From a virus, in the IMG/VR virus record IMGVR_UViG_3300028388_000635, positions 1 to 26,230 of that record: a stretch of DNA of 26,230 nucleotides; one strand, written 5' to 3'. The notes under the pieces were generated by a model, which was not told where the DNA came from, searched no databases, and was given only the letters and a program-made list of their open reading frames with translations. The position numbers were made by a program, and so were the translations under genes. Shown in pieces: positions 1 to 8,170 of the stretch (the first letter of the stretch is position 1; every line of letters begins with the position of its first letter).

Positions 1-1515
1 CCAATCGTTCCTGTCACGGCAACGGGCGGGGACAGCATCTACGACATCACCGTAGAGGGGCGTCACTACCGCATCCACGAGTTCACCACATCAGGGGACT
101 TCATCGTCACTGAAGGCGATGGGGCGATTGCTGAGTATCTGGTTGTTGCTGGTGGTGGTGGGGGAGGCGGTAAGCGCGCTGGCGGTGGCGGTGCTGGTGG
201 TCTGCTCAGTTCTATCTCAGCACTAAGCATTAGTTCGTTTCCCGTTGTTGTTGGTGCTGGAGGAACCGCTGGCCCATCTCCAGATTCTCGTGCTAGCACG
301 TCTACCGCAACCCCTGGTGGTAACGGCTCTGCTTCTTCTGTCTTTAGCGCTAACGCTGATGGTGGTGGCGGTGGTGCTGGACAGTCTCAGACAGGCGCAG
401 TGGGCGGTGTGGGCAGTAATGGTGGCTCTGGTGGTGGTTCTACTATTAGTTCAAGCGCATCTAGCGGTGTCTCTGGGCAAGGAAATAGTGGAGGTGCTTC
501 TAATGGTGCCGCTGGTGACCCAGGTGGTGGAGGTGGTGGCGCTGGGCAAGCCGGATTACCAGCCGTTGCGAGCACGCATCCGGGTAACGGCGGCGATGGT
601 CTTGCGTCTTCGATAACCGGCGTCAGCACAATGTACGCAGGAGGCGGCGGTGGTGGGAGAAAGAGTTCAAGCAGCACACCGTCTGTTGGCGGTGACGGTG
701 GCGGTGGCGCTGGTGGAACAGATGTAAATCTGACAGGAGATGCTGGTACTCCTAATACTGGTGGTGGAGGTGGTGGAGGTTCTGAGTTCAATACACATGG
801 AGGCGCGGCAGGCGGCTCTGGAATCGTCATCGTTCGTTATGAGATACCAGAGGGACATCCGATGCCTGCAAGATTTGTGTCTTTGGACGGAACCAACGAC
901 TTCATTGAGACGCCGGACGCTGCGGCGCTGCGGGTCACGGGAGACCTCGACTTGCGGGCAGATTTGGCGATGGACGACTGGACACCTGTGTCCACTCTGT
1001 TTGTCATAAGCAAGGACGATTTGACGCAGAGGGCGTATGACTTCGATGTCCAGACCAGCGGGAGTCTTCGTCTGTTGTGGTTCTCGGGCGGGTCCGTGAA
1101 ACTTGGGGTGTCAACGGTCGCGCCGACGGTCACCAACGGGGACAGGTTGCAGATTAGGGCGACGTTGGACGTGGATAACGGTGCGTCCGGGCACGACGTG
1201 AAGTTCTACACCCGCGCAAGTGGCACGGACCTCACTGACGACACCGGCTGGACTCAGTTGGGTTCCACGGTGACTACCGCAGGTACTACATCCATTGACG
1301 CAGCCACCGCACGGATGACCCTCGGTGCGTTCGGCAATCCGGCACAAGCCTTCGTCGCAGGCGATTTGTACGACGCAGTAATCAAGGACGGCATCGACGG
1401 GACGCTGGTTGCCCGCTTCAATCCGAACGACGCAGGGATAGGTGCAACGTCGGTGACCGACTCGGACACCGGGCTGGTATGGACTATCAACGGTGGTACA
1501 TCGGTGTCCGCATAA
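1..1515 (+). CDS. Glycine-rich tail fibre with C-terminal LamG-like domain (5' end missing)
   Basis: The frame is open from the first base, so the start lies outside the window; 504 residues are visible. Order: a short beta-rich segment with RIHEFTTSGDF and EYLVVAGG (about residues 20-55), a long Gly/Ser/Ala-rich region (about 47-275) full of GGGGG runs, ending in GSGIVIVRYEIPE, which is the usual end of this fibre domain. A LamG/concanavalin-like segment follows (about 288-500; FVSLDGTNDFIETP near its start, LVWTINGGTSVS near its end). Glycine-rich fibre domains of this kind form polyglycine-type adhesin tips in phages, and LamG folds often bind sugars, so a host-surface adhesin is the likely role. 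The Met at 862 could be an internal start, but no stop separates the two parts. A paralogue begins at 25756. The poly-Gly region uses many GGT codons and is less GC-rich than its neighbours. Confidence 0.8.
   Translation, partial: PIVPVTATGGDSIYDITVEGRHYRIHEFTTSGDFIVTEGDGAIAEYLVVAGGGGGGGKRAGGGGAGGLLSSISALSISSFPVVVGAGGTAGPSPDSRASTSTATPGGNGSASSVFSANADGGGGGAGQSQTGAVGGVGSNGGSGGGSTISSSASSGVSGQGNSGGASNGAAGDPGGGGGGAGQAGLPAVASTHPGNGGDGLASSITGVSTMYAGGGGGGRKSSSSTPSVGGDGGGGAGGTDVNLTGDAGTPNTGGGGGGGSEFNTHGGAAGGSGIVIVRYEIPEGHPMPARFVSLDGTNDFIETPDAAALRVTGDLDLRADLAMDDWTPVSTLFVISKDDLTQRAYDFDVQTSGSLRLLWFSGGSVKLGVSTVAPTVTNGDRLQIRATLDVDNGASGHDVKFYTRASGTDLTDDTGWTQLGSTVTTAGTTSIDAATARMTLGAFGNPAQAFVAGDLYDAVIKDGIDGTLVARFNPNDAGIGATSVTDSDTGLVWTINGGTSVSA
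139..830 (+). repeat. Glycine-codon (GGT/GGC) low-complexity tract in fibre gene
   Basis: Dense runs of ggtggtggt/ggcggt encode the poly-Gly region of the first fibre. A similar tract starts near 26175 in the second fibre. Such tracts are prone to slippage and to recombination between paralogues. Confidence 0.8.
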
Positions 1516-1536
1516 CTCACAGCAGGAGAAGTAGAG

Positions 1537-2289
1537 ATGCCGCGATACTTCGCGCAGATTGATGAGAACAAGGAAGTCACCCGCGTCGTGGTGTGCGATG
1601 ACCCTGCATGGCTTGAGCAGCGGCTTGGCGGAACGTGGGTAGAGACCGCTGACCCGTACTCTGATGCCCCGCAAGAGGTGGCTTACTGCGGGCCAGGGTT
1701 CGGATGTGATGAGGAGTTCCCCGAGAGGTTCGCGCCCAAGTGGGTTGCTCCCGTCGCCATCACTGACCCTGAGCCGGGACAAGACCCGTGGACGTGGTAT
1801 CCCGTCGGCTCTCGCGTCTTCCACAACGGGCGTATCTGGCGGTCCCGCGTGGCGCAGAACGTGTGGGAGCCTGGCACTGCTGGGTGGCATGATGCACCTC
1901 CGGGTGGCATCCCCACGTGGTTCCAGCCCACAGGCTCAGCGGACGCCTACACGGAGTTCGATGACGAGACCGGAGAGCCCACCATCGTCAAGCACGGTGG
2001 CAAGGTGTGGAGGAACACGCTCGACGCCAACGTGTGGCCTCCTGGGGAGTTTGGATGGGAAGAGGTGGTGGAGACCCCGCCTCCCACAGAGCCGCCCGTA
2101 GAGCCGCCCACAGAGCCCGTCACAGAGGCCTGGGTGCAGCCCACGGGCGCGCACGATGCGTACCCGGCCATCGACCCCGCCACCAGCGCGACGTACCGGG
2201 TCACGCACAACGGACAGACCTGGGAGAACACGCACGGCGATGGCAACTCGTGGGAGCCGGGAGTCTACGGCTGGACCGTGGTCGCATGA
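1537..2289 (+). CDS. Tail fibre-associated protein with three CBM5/12-like repeats
   Basis: This is a 250-aa protein preceded by AGGAGAAG about 8 nt before the ATG. Residues 1-70 (PRYFAQIDENKEVTRVVVC, then LGGTWVETA and a YCGPGFGCDEEF-like stretch) match in style a small N-terminal domain common on fibre-associated proteins of marine and freshwater phages. Three copies of a chitin/carbohydrate-binding pattern (HNG-x-W ... N-x-W-x-PG-x-x-GW) follow, near residues 91-116, 152-175 and 221-248, separated by a Pro/Glu/Thr linker (PTEPPVEPPTEPV). This pattern is characteristic of CBM family 5/12. The likely role is to bind host surface polysaccharide, beside the adhesin encoded immediately upstream. 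It overlaps the terminase gene by 4 nt. No catalytic domain is visible. Confidence 0.75.
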   Translation: MPRYFAQIDENKEVTRVVVCDDPAWLEQRLGGTWVETADPYSDAPQEVAYCGPGFGCDEEFPERFAPKWVAPVAITDPEPGQDPWTWYPVGSRVFHNGRIWRSRVAQNVWEPGTAGWHDAPPGGIPTWFQPTGSADAYTEFDDETGEPTIVKHGGKVWRNTLDANVWPPGEFGWEEVVETPPPTEPPVEPPTEPVTEAWVQPTGAHDAYPAIDPATSATYRVTHNGQTWENTHGDGNSWEPGVYGWTVVA

Positions 2290-3698
2290 GCGGGCTACAG
2301 GTCGCGCGGGGACCACTAGATGACGATGAACTCTGGTGGTTCGTCTACGCCATGTTCGGCATCAAGATTCCCCGTCAGCGGGTGTGCCACGACCACCAGG
2401 CACCGTTCGACGCCTTCGCTGATGCCTACTTCGCTCGCTCCCCGGTGAGCGTGTGGAAGGCATCCCGTGGCTTCGGCGGGAAGACGATGCTGCTCTCCAC
2501 CCTGTGTGCGACCGAACTTGCCGCTCTTGGTGCTGAACTCTCGCTGCTTGGTGGGTCGGGACAGCAGAGTTACCGAATCCACGAGGCCACGAATAACATC
2601 TGGTCTACCCCTGGTGCTCCGACGCATCTGCTGGTGAAGCAAGTCCAAGGGAAGACCATCCTCAACAACGGCGGCGCGATGACCGCCCTGACGGCATCGC
2701 AGACCTCCGTGCGTGGTCCTCACCCGCAGCGACTACGGCTCGATGAGATTGATGAGATGGAACTGGACATCTTGGAATCGGCACAGGGGCAGCCGATGTT
2801 CAAGCACGGCGTCGAGCCGCAGACCACGATGTCGAGCACCCACCAGTACCCGGACGGGACTATGGCTGCCATCCTGGCTCGTGCCAAGGAGAAGGGCTGG
2901 CCTATCTTCACATGGTGTTACCGGGAGACCAGCAACCCGACCGATGGGTGGTTGCGCCCTGCCGACATCGAGCGGAAGCGCACTGAGGTCTCCAATCGGA
3001 TGTTCGAGGTCGAGTACGACCTTCAGGACCCGCTCATCGCTGGGAACGCCATCGACACGGCGGCGGTAGATGCCATGTTCGACCCCTCTCTCGGGACCTA
3101 CATGGGTGACCCCAACGAGCGTGTCATCACGCAGGAGTGGGACGAGTCCATTGACTACGCGCACGGAGCAGATTGGGCCAAGGAGAAGGACTGGTCTGTG
3201 CTTTGGACGATGACGGCGCAAGAGAAGCCGTACACCCTGGTGGGCTTCGAGCGCTTCCAGCGACTCCCGTGGCCGACGATGGTGAAGCGGTGGGACAAGC
3301 GGCTCAAGGACTACGGGGCCGACCCCAAGAAGCGCTACAAGACCTTCGCTGCCACCTACGACGCGACAGGCATCGGCAACGTCATCAGTGACCTCTCCGA
3401 CTTCGATGCCGAGCCCTTCATCATGTCTGGCCGTCACAGGGACGAACTGCTCTCTGAGTACGTGGCGGGTATCGAGCGCGGCGAAATCAAGGCACCTCGC
3501 ATCGACTTCGCCTACAAGGAGCACCTGTACGCCACGCACGATGACCTCTTTGGGCGGGGTCACTGCCCCGACTCCGTGGTGGCGGGAGCGATGGCCTACC
3601 ACGCTGTCCGCAAGGGCAGGAAGGGGCTCATCAAGGCCAAGCCCCGGCTCGACTTCCAGCACGAGGGCGGCGTGAGCCCGTGGAAGCAAGCGGGCTGA
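2286..3698 (+). CDS. terL: Terminase large subunit (ATPase-nuclease packaging motor)
   Basis: The protein pumps and cuts phage DNA at the portal vertex. The ATG at 2286 is chosen because it forms an ATGA overlap with the upstream stop; the open frame extends further 5' but antisense to nothing and within the previous gene. About 470 aa, normal for the family. A Walker A-like KASRGFGGKT lies near residues 58-67 and a Walker B LRLDEIDEM near 150-158. The nuclease half shows the expected acidic residues: Asp in HGADWAKEKDWS (about 295), Asp in ATYDATGIGN (about 358) and Asp in CPDSVVAGAMAYH (about 428). The portal gene follows after a 106-nt gap. No small terminase subunit is visible in the window. 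Confidence 0.93.
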   Translation: MSGLQVARGPLDDDELWWFVYAMFGIKIPRQRVCHDHQAPFDAFADAYFARSPVSVWKASRGFGGKTMLLSTLCATELAALGAELSLLGGSGQQSYRIHEATNNIWSTPGAPTHLLVKQVQGKTILNNGGAMTALTASQTSVRGPHPQRLRLDEIDEMELDILESAQGQPMFKHGVEPQTTMSSTHQYPDGTMAAILARAKEKGWPIFTWCYRETSNPTDGWLRPADIERKRTEVSNRMFEVEYDLQDPLIAGNAIDTAAVDAMFDPSLGTYMGDPNERVITQEWDESIDYAHGADWAKEKDWSVLWTMTAQEKPYTLVGFERFQRLPWPTMVKRWDKRLKDYGADPKKRYKTFAATYDATGIGNVISDLSDFDAEPFIMSGRHRDELLSEYVAGIERGEIKAPRIDFAYKEHLYATHDDLFGRGHCPDSVVAGAMAYHAVRKGRKGLIKAKPRLDFQHEGGVSPWKQAG

Positions 3699-3804
3699 CC
3701 TGGCTTCTCCCCTAGTAACGCGCGCACGCGCGCGCGAGGGCGAGTGCGCGACTTCCTTCGCGTGAGCGCTTACGCTTCGCGCAACGGATACAGGAGGAAC
3801 CGCC
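3699..3804 (+). other. Structured intergenic gap between terminase and portal
   Basis: This is one of the two longest gaps in the window. Bases 3718-3736 strictly alternate purine and pyrimidine, mostly CG, which is a Z-DNA-prone tract. Bases 3760-3775 (gcgtgagcgcttacgc) are a near-perfect inverted repeat with one G-T pair. The arms tgcgcga (3745-3751) and tcgcgca (3777-3783) enclose it, giving a nested hairpin or cruciform. It could be a regulatory RNA structure, a terminator without a T-run, or a packaging-related site; the sequence alone does not decide. Confidence 0.55.
3792..3797 (+). promoter_or_regulatory. Ribosome binding site AGGAGG fixing the TTG start of the portal
   Basis: A full AGGAGG sits 7 nt before the TTG at 3805. 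No ATG or GTG is equally well placed, so the portal start is a TTG. Confidence 0.8.
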
Positions 3805-5406
3805 TTGGCAGAGCAGCCACCGTCACAGAGTGGGCCGGTCAACATGATGGTCGGTCGCAGTGATGAACGCACCCGCGCGAAGCCTGTTGACGAACTTGGT
3901 CTGTCCGGCCTCAACATCGTCACGGGCGAGGTGGACAACGAGTTCCTTCCCGCGCTGAAGGGCGTCAAGGCCACCAGGGTCTTCACGGAGATGGCCGACA
4001 ACGACCCCGTGGTTGGGGCCGTGCTCCACGCCATCGACATGATGTTGCGCGGTGTCGAGTGGTCCGTACAGCCTGCTGAGGAGGACAGCGAGGAGGCAGA
4101 GCGTGGCGCGGACTTCGTGCGTGAGTGCATGGAGGACATGGAGCACACCTGGGAGGAGTTCATCTCTGAGGTGCTGACGATGCTCCCGCACGGGTGGTCG
4201 TTCTTCGAGGTGGTCTACAAACTCCGCAACGGCGAAGAGGTGCAGGATTGGGAGCCCTCGATGATGCCGGGACAGACAGAGGGGCCACCCGCATCGACCT
4301 CCAAGCACAACGATGGACGCTACGGGTGGCGCAAGTTCGCCATCCGGTCGCAGGAGACCCGGCAGCGGTGGGAGGTGGACAGCAAGGGCAACATCCACGG
4401 GCTCTGGCAGCAGTCGCCGCCGACCTACGAGTTGACCTTCATCCCGATGGCGAAGAGCCTGCTCTTCCGCACCACGTCACGGAAGAACAACCCAGAGGGG
4501 CGCAGCGTCCTTCGGAACGCCTACCGGCCGTGGTACTTCAAGAAGCGAATCGAAGAAATCGAAGGCATCGGCATCGAGCGCGACCTGGCCGGGTTGCCCG
4601 TGGCCTACATCCCCGCCGAGTATCTGGCTGAGGATGCCAGCGACGAGGACAAGTACATCGCGCAGTTGTTCTACGACGCGGTGAAGAACGTCAGGCGGGA
4701 CTCTCAAGAGGGGCTTGTGCTGCCGATGCAGTACGACCCCGACACCGGGCAGCCGCTCTACCAGTTCACCCTGCTCTCGACGGGTGGGGCGCGGTCCTTC
4801 AACACCGACGCCATCATCCAGCGTTACGACCAGCGCATCGCGATGACCGTCCTGGCTGACATCATCCTCCTTGGGCACGACGCGGTGGGGAGTTACGCCC
4901 TCGCGACCTCGAAGGAGGGGATGCTGCGTGCGAGCCTGACCGCGTGGCTGGACCTCATCGCGGAGGTCTTGAACCGCTTCGAGTTGCCCCGGCTGTGGCG
5001 CATCAACGGGTTCGACCCTGACACGATGCCATCCTTCACGCACGGCGAGGTCGATTCCCCCACACCTTCGGAGTTGGCGCAGTTCATCCAGACCCTCGCC
5101 TCCACCGGGATGCCCTTCTTCCCGAATCAGGAGTTGGAGAACCACTTGCTGGAGGTCGCCAAGTTGCCCCAGCGCACGGAGGAGGAGTGGAACGCGCTCT
5201 ACGAGGCGCAGCAGGCTCAGCAGCAAGCGGGGCAGTTCGAGGGCGAAGAGGAGGAGGCCGAGACCACCGAGTTCGTCCCCGGCGAGGAGCCTGTCGCGGA
5301 GGAGGAAGAGGTCCCAGAGGAAGAGGCCGTTCCACCGCCGCGCTCACCACTGCCTCGTCCCGCGGATGAAGAGGGCGAGCGACCACGGAGGTCAGTCAGG
5401 CTATGA
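3805..5406 (+). CDS. Portal protein (DUF935/Mu gp29-like)
   Basis: The portal is the dodecameric DNA channel at the head vertex and the docking site for terminase and connectors. The 533-aa length is typical. It starts at TTG with a strong AGGAGG. Recognisable features are an N-terminal segment with DNDPVVGAVLHAIDMMLRGV (about residues 65-84), EVVYKLRNG in the clip/stem part, and the family-like NPEGRSVLRNAYRPWYFKKR (about 230-250) followed by helices predicted as the stem. The C-terminal 70 residues are strongly acidic, then Pro/Arg-rich, and likely disordered. The gene overlaps the next by 4 nt (ATGA). The family assignment to DUF935 rather than another portal family is from motif resemblance only. 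Confidence 0.88.
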   Translation: MAEQPPSQSGPVNMMVGRSDERTRAKPVDELGLSGLNIVTGEVDNEFLPALKGVKATRVFTEMADNDPVVGAVLHAIDMMLRGVEWSVQPAEEDSEEAERGADFVRECMEDMEHTWEEFISEVLTMLPHGWSFFEVVYKLRNGEEVQDWEPSMMPGQTEGPPASTSKHNDGRYGWRKFAIRSQETRQRWEVDSKGNIHGLWQQSPPTYELTFIPMAKSLLFRTTSRKNNPEGRSVLRNAYRPWYFKKRIEEIEGIGIERDLAGLPVAYIPAEYLAEDASDEDKYIAQLFYDAVKNVRRDSQEGLVLPMQYDPDTGQPLYQFTLLSTGGARSFNTDAIIQRYDQRIAMTVLADIILLGHDAVGSYALATSKEGMLRASLTAWLDLIAEVLNRFELPRLWRINGFDPDTMPSFTHGEVDSPTPSELAQFIQTLASTGMPFFPNQELENHLLEVAKLPQRTEEEWNALYEAQQAQQQAGQFEGEEEEAETTEFVPGEEPVAEEEEVPEEEAVPPPRSPLPRPADEEGERPRRSVRL

Positions 5407-7928
5407 GTTCCGACGCTCCGCTCTTCGAGTGGTCCACGATGGAACTCGCGATGTACGCAGACGACCCCGTGGACCCTGATGTTGCTGTGCTCGTAGGGCG
5501 GGAACTGAGCCGTCGCGAGCGCAACCGTGTCGCTAAGCGCGCGGGGAGGCCAACGACCCCACCGCCAGAGGAGATGCGGGTTCCTGTCTCCAAGGCGGTG
5601 CGCGAGTTCCGTGAGGAGGACGTGAAACGGGACGCCTCTGGCCGCTTCAGCAAGACGCGCGGGGCCAAGCGACCCAAGCCACCCATCAACCCCACGTCTG
5701 ACCCGAACCTGTGGAGCATCGGCTACGAGTCCTCGTCTGGTCGTCACGTCATCCGCGCTGGTGACACCGGGGACATCGTCACCTACGTCGAGTCACAGGA
5801 TGGCTCGCCAGAGAAGGCCATCGCGTATCGCCGTAGAGCCCGCGAGGAGTGGGGAGGAGCGCCAGCACGCCCCAAGCCCCCAGCGACGCTCACAGAGGCA
5901 CAGGAGCCTTCCACGGACGACTTCATGGCGGCGCTTGGTCATAGTCCCGAAGCCACCACCCCAGCCGCGTCAGATGACGCGCTCGACAAGACCGCGCCAG
6001 AGAACCCAGGCATCGTGCTCAGCGCGAAGGATGTCAAGGGCGTCCCGGTGATGTTCGGCTCCACGGAGCGGTCGTGGGGCTCGAAGTGGAGCGGGAGGAC
6101 CTCCTTCGCTCTCGGCATGGCCTATGGCCTTGAACTGCCTGCTCCTGCATCACGTCTGGAGAAGCAAGAGCGCGACGGATACACCGATGTCTTCGTGACC
6201 GATGACGGCGAAGAGATGTTGATTGCTCGCTTCGCTACCGATGAGCAGGCGTGGTACTTCATCAACGGTGCAGAGTCATCCAGCCAGAACAATGCCATCG
6301 CGTACCAGGGCTACAAGGACTGGACCGTACAGCCCAACGAGGAGGGCGACGGCTATCAGATTGTCAACGGGAAGACAGGCGACCACATCTTCTACCCGGA
6401 GACCAAGGGAGAAGCGCGAGAGTTCTACAACTCGTTCCGCGATGCAAGCGCAGCGTTCAAGCAGCAGCGCGATGTCATTGACCCGCCGCCTGCTCCCGAA
6501 GATACGATTCCGCCATCGCCGCTGACCGCACAAGAGCACGAACTGAAGCGGCACGAGGCCAGAATCGAAGAGGCTGAAGACGCGAAGCGACAGGCCTTCG
6601 AGGCTCGTGACGCGCTCCGTCGCTCCATTCTTGACGGGACCTACGACGGCGAGCACGCCATCGAAGGCGGTGCTATCCCCGGCGAGCAGATGATGTTGCC
6701 TGGTTTCGATGCACCGGAGGACTTCGAGGAGTACCGCAAACTCGATGCGAAGGCGCGTGCGGCGGTCAACGAGGTAGAGCAGCGCAAAGCGAAGCAGCAG
6801 CGGCTACTCAACACCCTCAAGCGCCTGGAAGAAGACGAACTTGAGGACTTCGACCTCTCTGACCCGGAGAATGTAGAACTCTTCGCGGAGAAGTTGTTTG
6901 GGATGACCACCTCGACAGGGTTCATCATCTCTGTTAGCGGGGCATCTGCGACTGGCGGTGAAGAGGTCTCCGTGAGCGGCTACGTCCTCAAGCCAGGTTC
7001 ATACTCAGATGGGCAACTTGAGGAGATGACGCTTCCGCAACTTGAGACCCTTGCACGAGAGCGCGGCGCGACTGCTTATCCTGCAACCTCGAAGAAGGAG
7101 CGGAAGCGAGGTCTCGTCCGGGCTATCGCACAGAGCCAGAGAGTTGGGTCGTGGAACAGGACAATCTCACTCGAAGGTGATGGGGACTATCAGTACCCAG
7201 ATGGCGGGTTCGCGTACCACGACAGTTTCACGATTGACGGCGTGTATCAGGGCGAAGGCATCATGCAAGAGTGGTTCGACCAACTCTTCGACGGGTACCG
7301 ACGCCTTGGGCTCTCTCACGTGCGGGTTCACGCCAACATCACCGTCGGTGGATACGCCTGGGCCGCGAAGGGATTTGATTGGGAATACGCTCCTCAAGAG
7401 TTTCAGCCAGGTGAGTACGGAGTGCTTGGTGACGAGATGCGCTCTGCAATCGTGGATGTTGATGCCTATCTCTACGACAACTTCAAGCCTGACGAAGAGA
7501 CCGTCGAGTCCTACAGCGACTTCCTCAACCGCCACGACATCGACCCAGAGCCGTACGTGGTCGATGACGAGAACCCGACCCTTGAGGAGTTGCAAGAGGC
7601 GGTAGAGGCTCACGTCGCTCAGGCGGTGTACGAACTTGAGAACAACCCAGAGGACATCGAGTACAGCCTTTCCGATGACATGCTCGAAGTCGTCAATAGA
7701 GCCCTGGGGCAGACGCAGTTCTTGAGTAGTCCTTCGCCGTGGTCGCTGGAACTCATCAGAGAGGTCAACGAACTCCACAGTTCTGTTGAGTACGGCGAAC
7801 TCACCGCCTGGGAAGCCTCACAGTGGCTCAACGAGAGCAAGTACCGCTGGACGGAGGGCAAGCACACGCTCTGGCCGGGGAAGTACCTGCTGCTGGGCTC
7901 TGACTGGAACGGATACCTCTACCTATGA
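5403..7928 (+). CDS. Large putative capsid-internal protein with SAP-like and GNAT-like domains
   Basis: An 841-aa protein overlapping the portal stop by 4 nt. Visible parts: an Arg-rich N-terminus with the tag VKRDASGRFSK (about residues 74-84); three degenerate beta-hairpin/helix repeats (starting near 102, 255 and 300; compare GDTGDIVTYVES with GKTGDHIFYPET); a charged coiled-coil stretch (about 375-495); a SAP/Rho-N-like helical motif MTLPQLETLARERG...SKKERKRGLVRAI (about 534-580); and a GNAT-like core (about 585-665) with QGEGIM (Q616), close to acetyl-CoA motif A (Q/R-x-x-G-x-G/A), then VHANITVGGYAWAAKGFDW. The rest is helical and acidic. Its position between portal and gpF-like protein suggests a head-associated or packaged protein. 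The GNAT assignment is moderate; the last motif residue is Met rather than Gly/Ala, so activity is uncertain. Confidence 0.6.
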   Translation: MSSDAPLFEWSTMELAMYADDPVDPDVAVLVGRELSRRERNRVAKRAGRPTTPPPEEMRVPVSKAVREFREEDVKRDASGRFSKTRGAKRPKPPINPTSDPNLWSIGYESSSGRHVIRAGDTGDIVTYVESQDGSPEKAIAYRRRAREEWGGAPARPKPPATLTEAQEPSTDDFMAALGHSPEATTPAASDDALDKTAPENPGIVLSAKDVKGVPVMFGSTERSWGSKWSGRTSFALGMAYGLELPAPASRLEKQERDGYTDVFVTDDGEEMLIARFATDEQAWYFINGAESSSQNNAIAYQGYKDWTVQPNEEGDGYQIVNGKTGDHIFYPETKGEAREFYNSFRDASAAFKQQRDVIDPPPAPEDTIPPSPLTAQEHELKRHEARIEEAEDAKRQAFEARDALRRSILDGTYDGEHAIEGGAIPGEQMMLPGFDAPEDFEEYRKLDAKARAAVNEVEQRKAKQQRLLNTLKRLEEDELEDFDLSDPENVELFAEKLFGMTTSTGFIISVSGASATGGEEVSVSGYVLKPGSYSDGQLEEMTLPQLETLARERGATAYPATSKKERKRGLVRAIAQSQRVGSWNRTISLEGDGDYQYPDGGFAYHDSFTIDGVYQGEGIMQEWFDQLFDGYRRLGLSHVRVHANITVGGYAWAAKGFDWEYAPQEFQPGEYGVLGDEMRSAIVDVDAYLYDNFKPDEETVESYSDFLNRHDIDPEPYVVDDENPTLEELQEAVEAHVAQAVYELENNPEDIEYSLSDDMLEVVNRALGQTQFLSSPSPWSLELIREVNELHSSVEYGELTAWEASQWLNESKYRWTEGKHTLWPGKYLLLGSDWNGYLYL

Positions 7929-8170
7929 GCGATGACCAGAAGCGACGAACGCAGCAAGCCATCTGGGAGGCCCAGAGGGAGTGGCTGAGCGCGAGCAGGA
8001 TGCGGGACATGTCTGACCGCATCACGGCGACGGCTACGGACCACGCTCTTCATGCCTCGGCCCTTGGTGAGAGTGAAGAGGACATCGAGCAGTACCACAG
8101 GATGCTTGAGCAGCGTGGCATCGTGGTGCCTACGCGGGTACGACGGCGGCGACGGGAGAACGAAGAGTGA
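7925..8170 (+). CDS. Small charged helical protein, unknown function
   Basis: An 81-aa protein overlapping both neighbours by 4 nt (ATGA before it, GTGA after it), so it is almost certainly translated with the two large accessory proteins. It looks mostly alpha-helical (SDDQKRRTQQAIWEAQREWL at the N-terminus) and ends in a basic cluster, RVRRRRRENEE. The basic tail could contact DNA or an acidic partner, but no family is recognised. The tight coupling argues for a function linked to the adjacent cargo-like proteins, perhaps as chaperone or adaptor; that is inference. Confidence 0.65.
   Translation: MSDDQKRRTQQAIWEAQREWLSASRMRDMSDRITATATDHALHASALGESEEDIEQYHRMLEQRGIVVPTRVRRRRRENEE

Noticed and set aside
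2007-2285. 5' extension of the terminase frame
   Set aside because: The added Arg/His-rich residues are a shadow of the CBM protein. The ATG at 2286 gives the typical ATGA overlap.
2733-4163. Long minus-strand open frame (476 aa) opposite terminase and portal
   Set aside because: It spans two strongly supported genes and the gap between them, with no recognisable domain or ribosome binding site.
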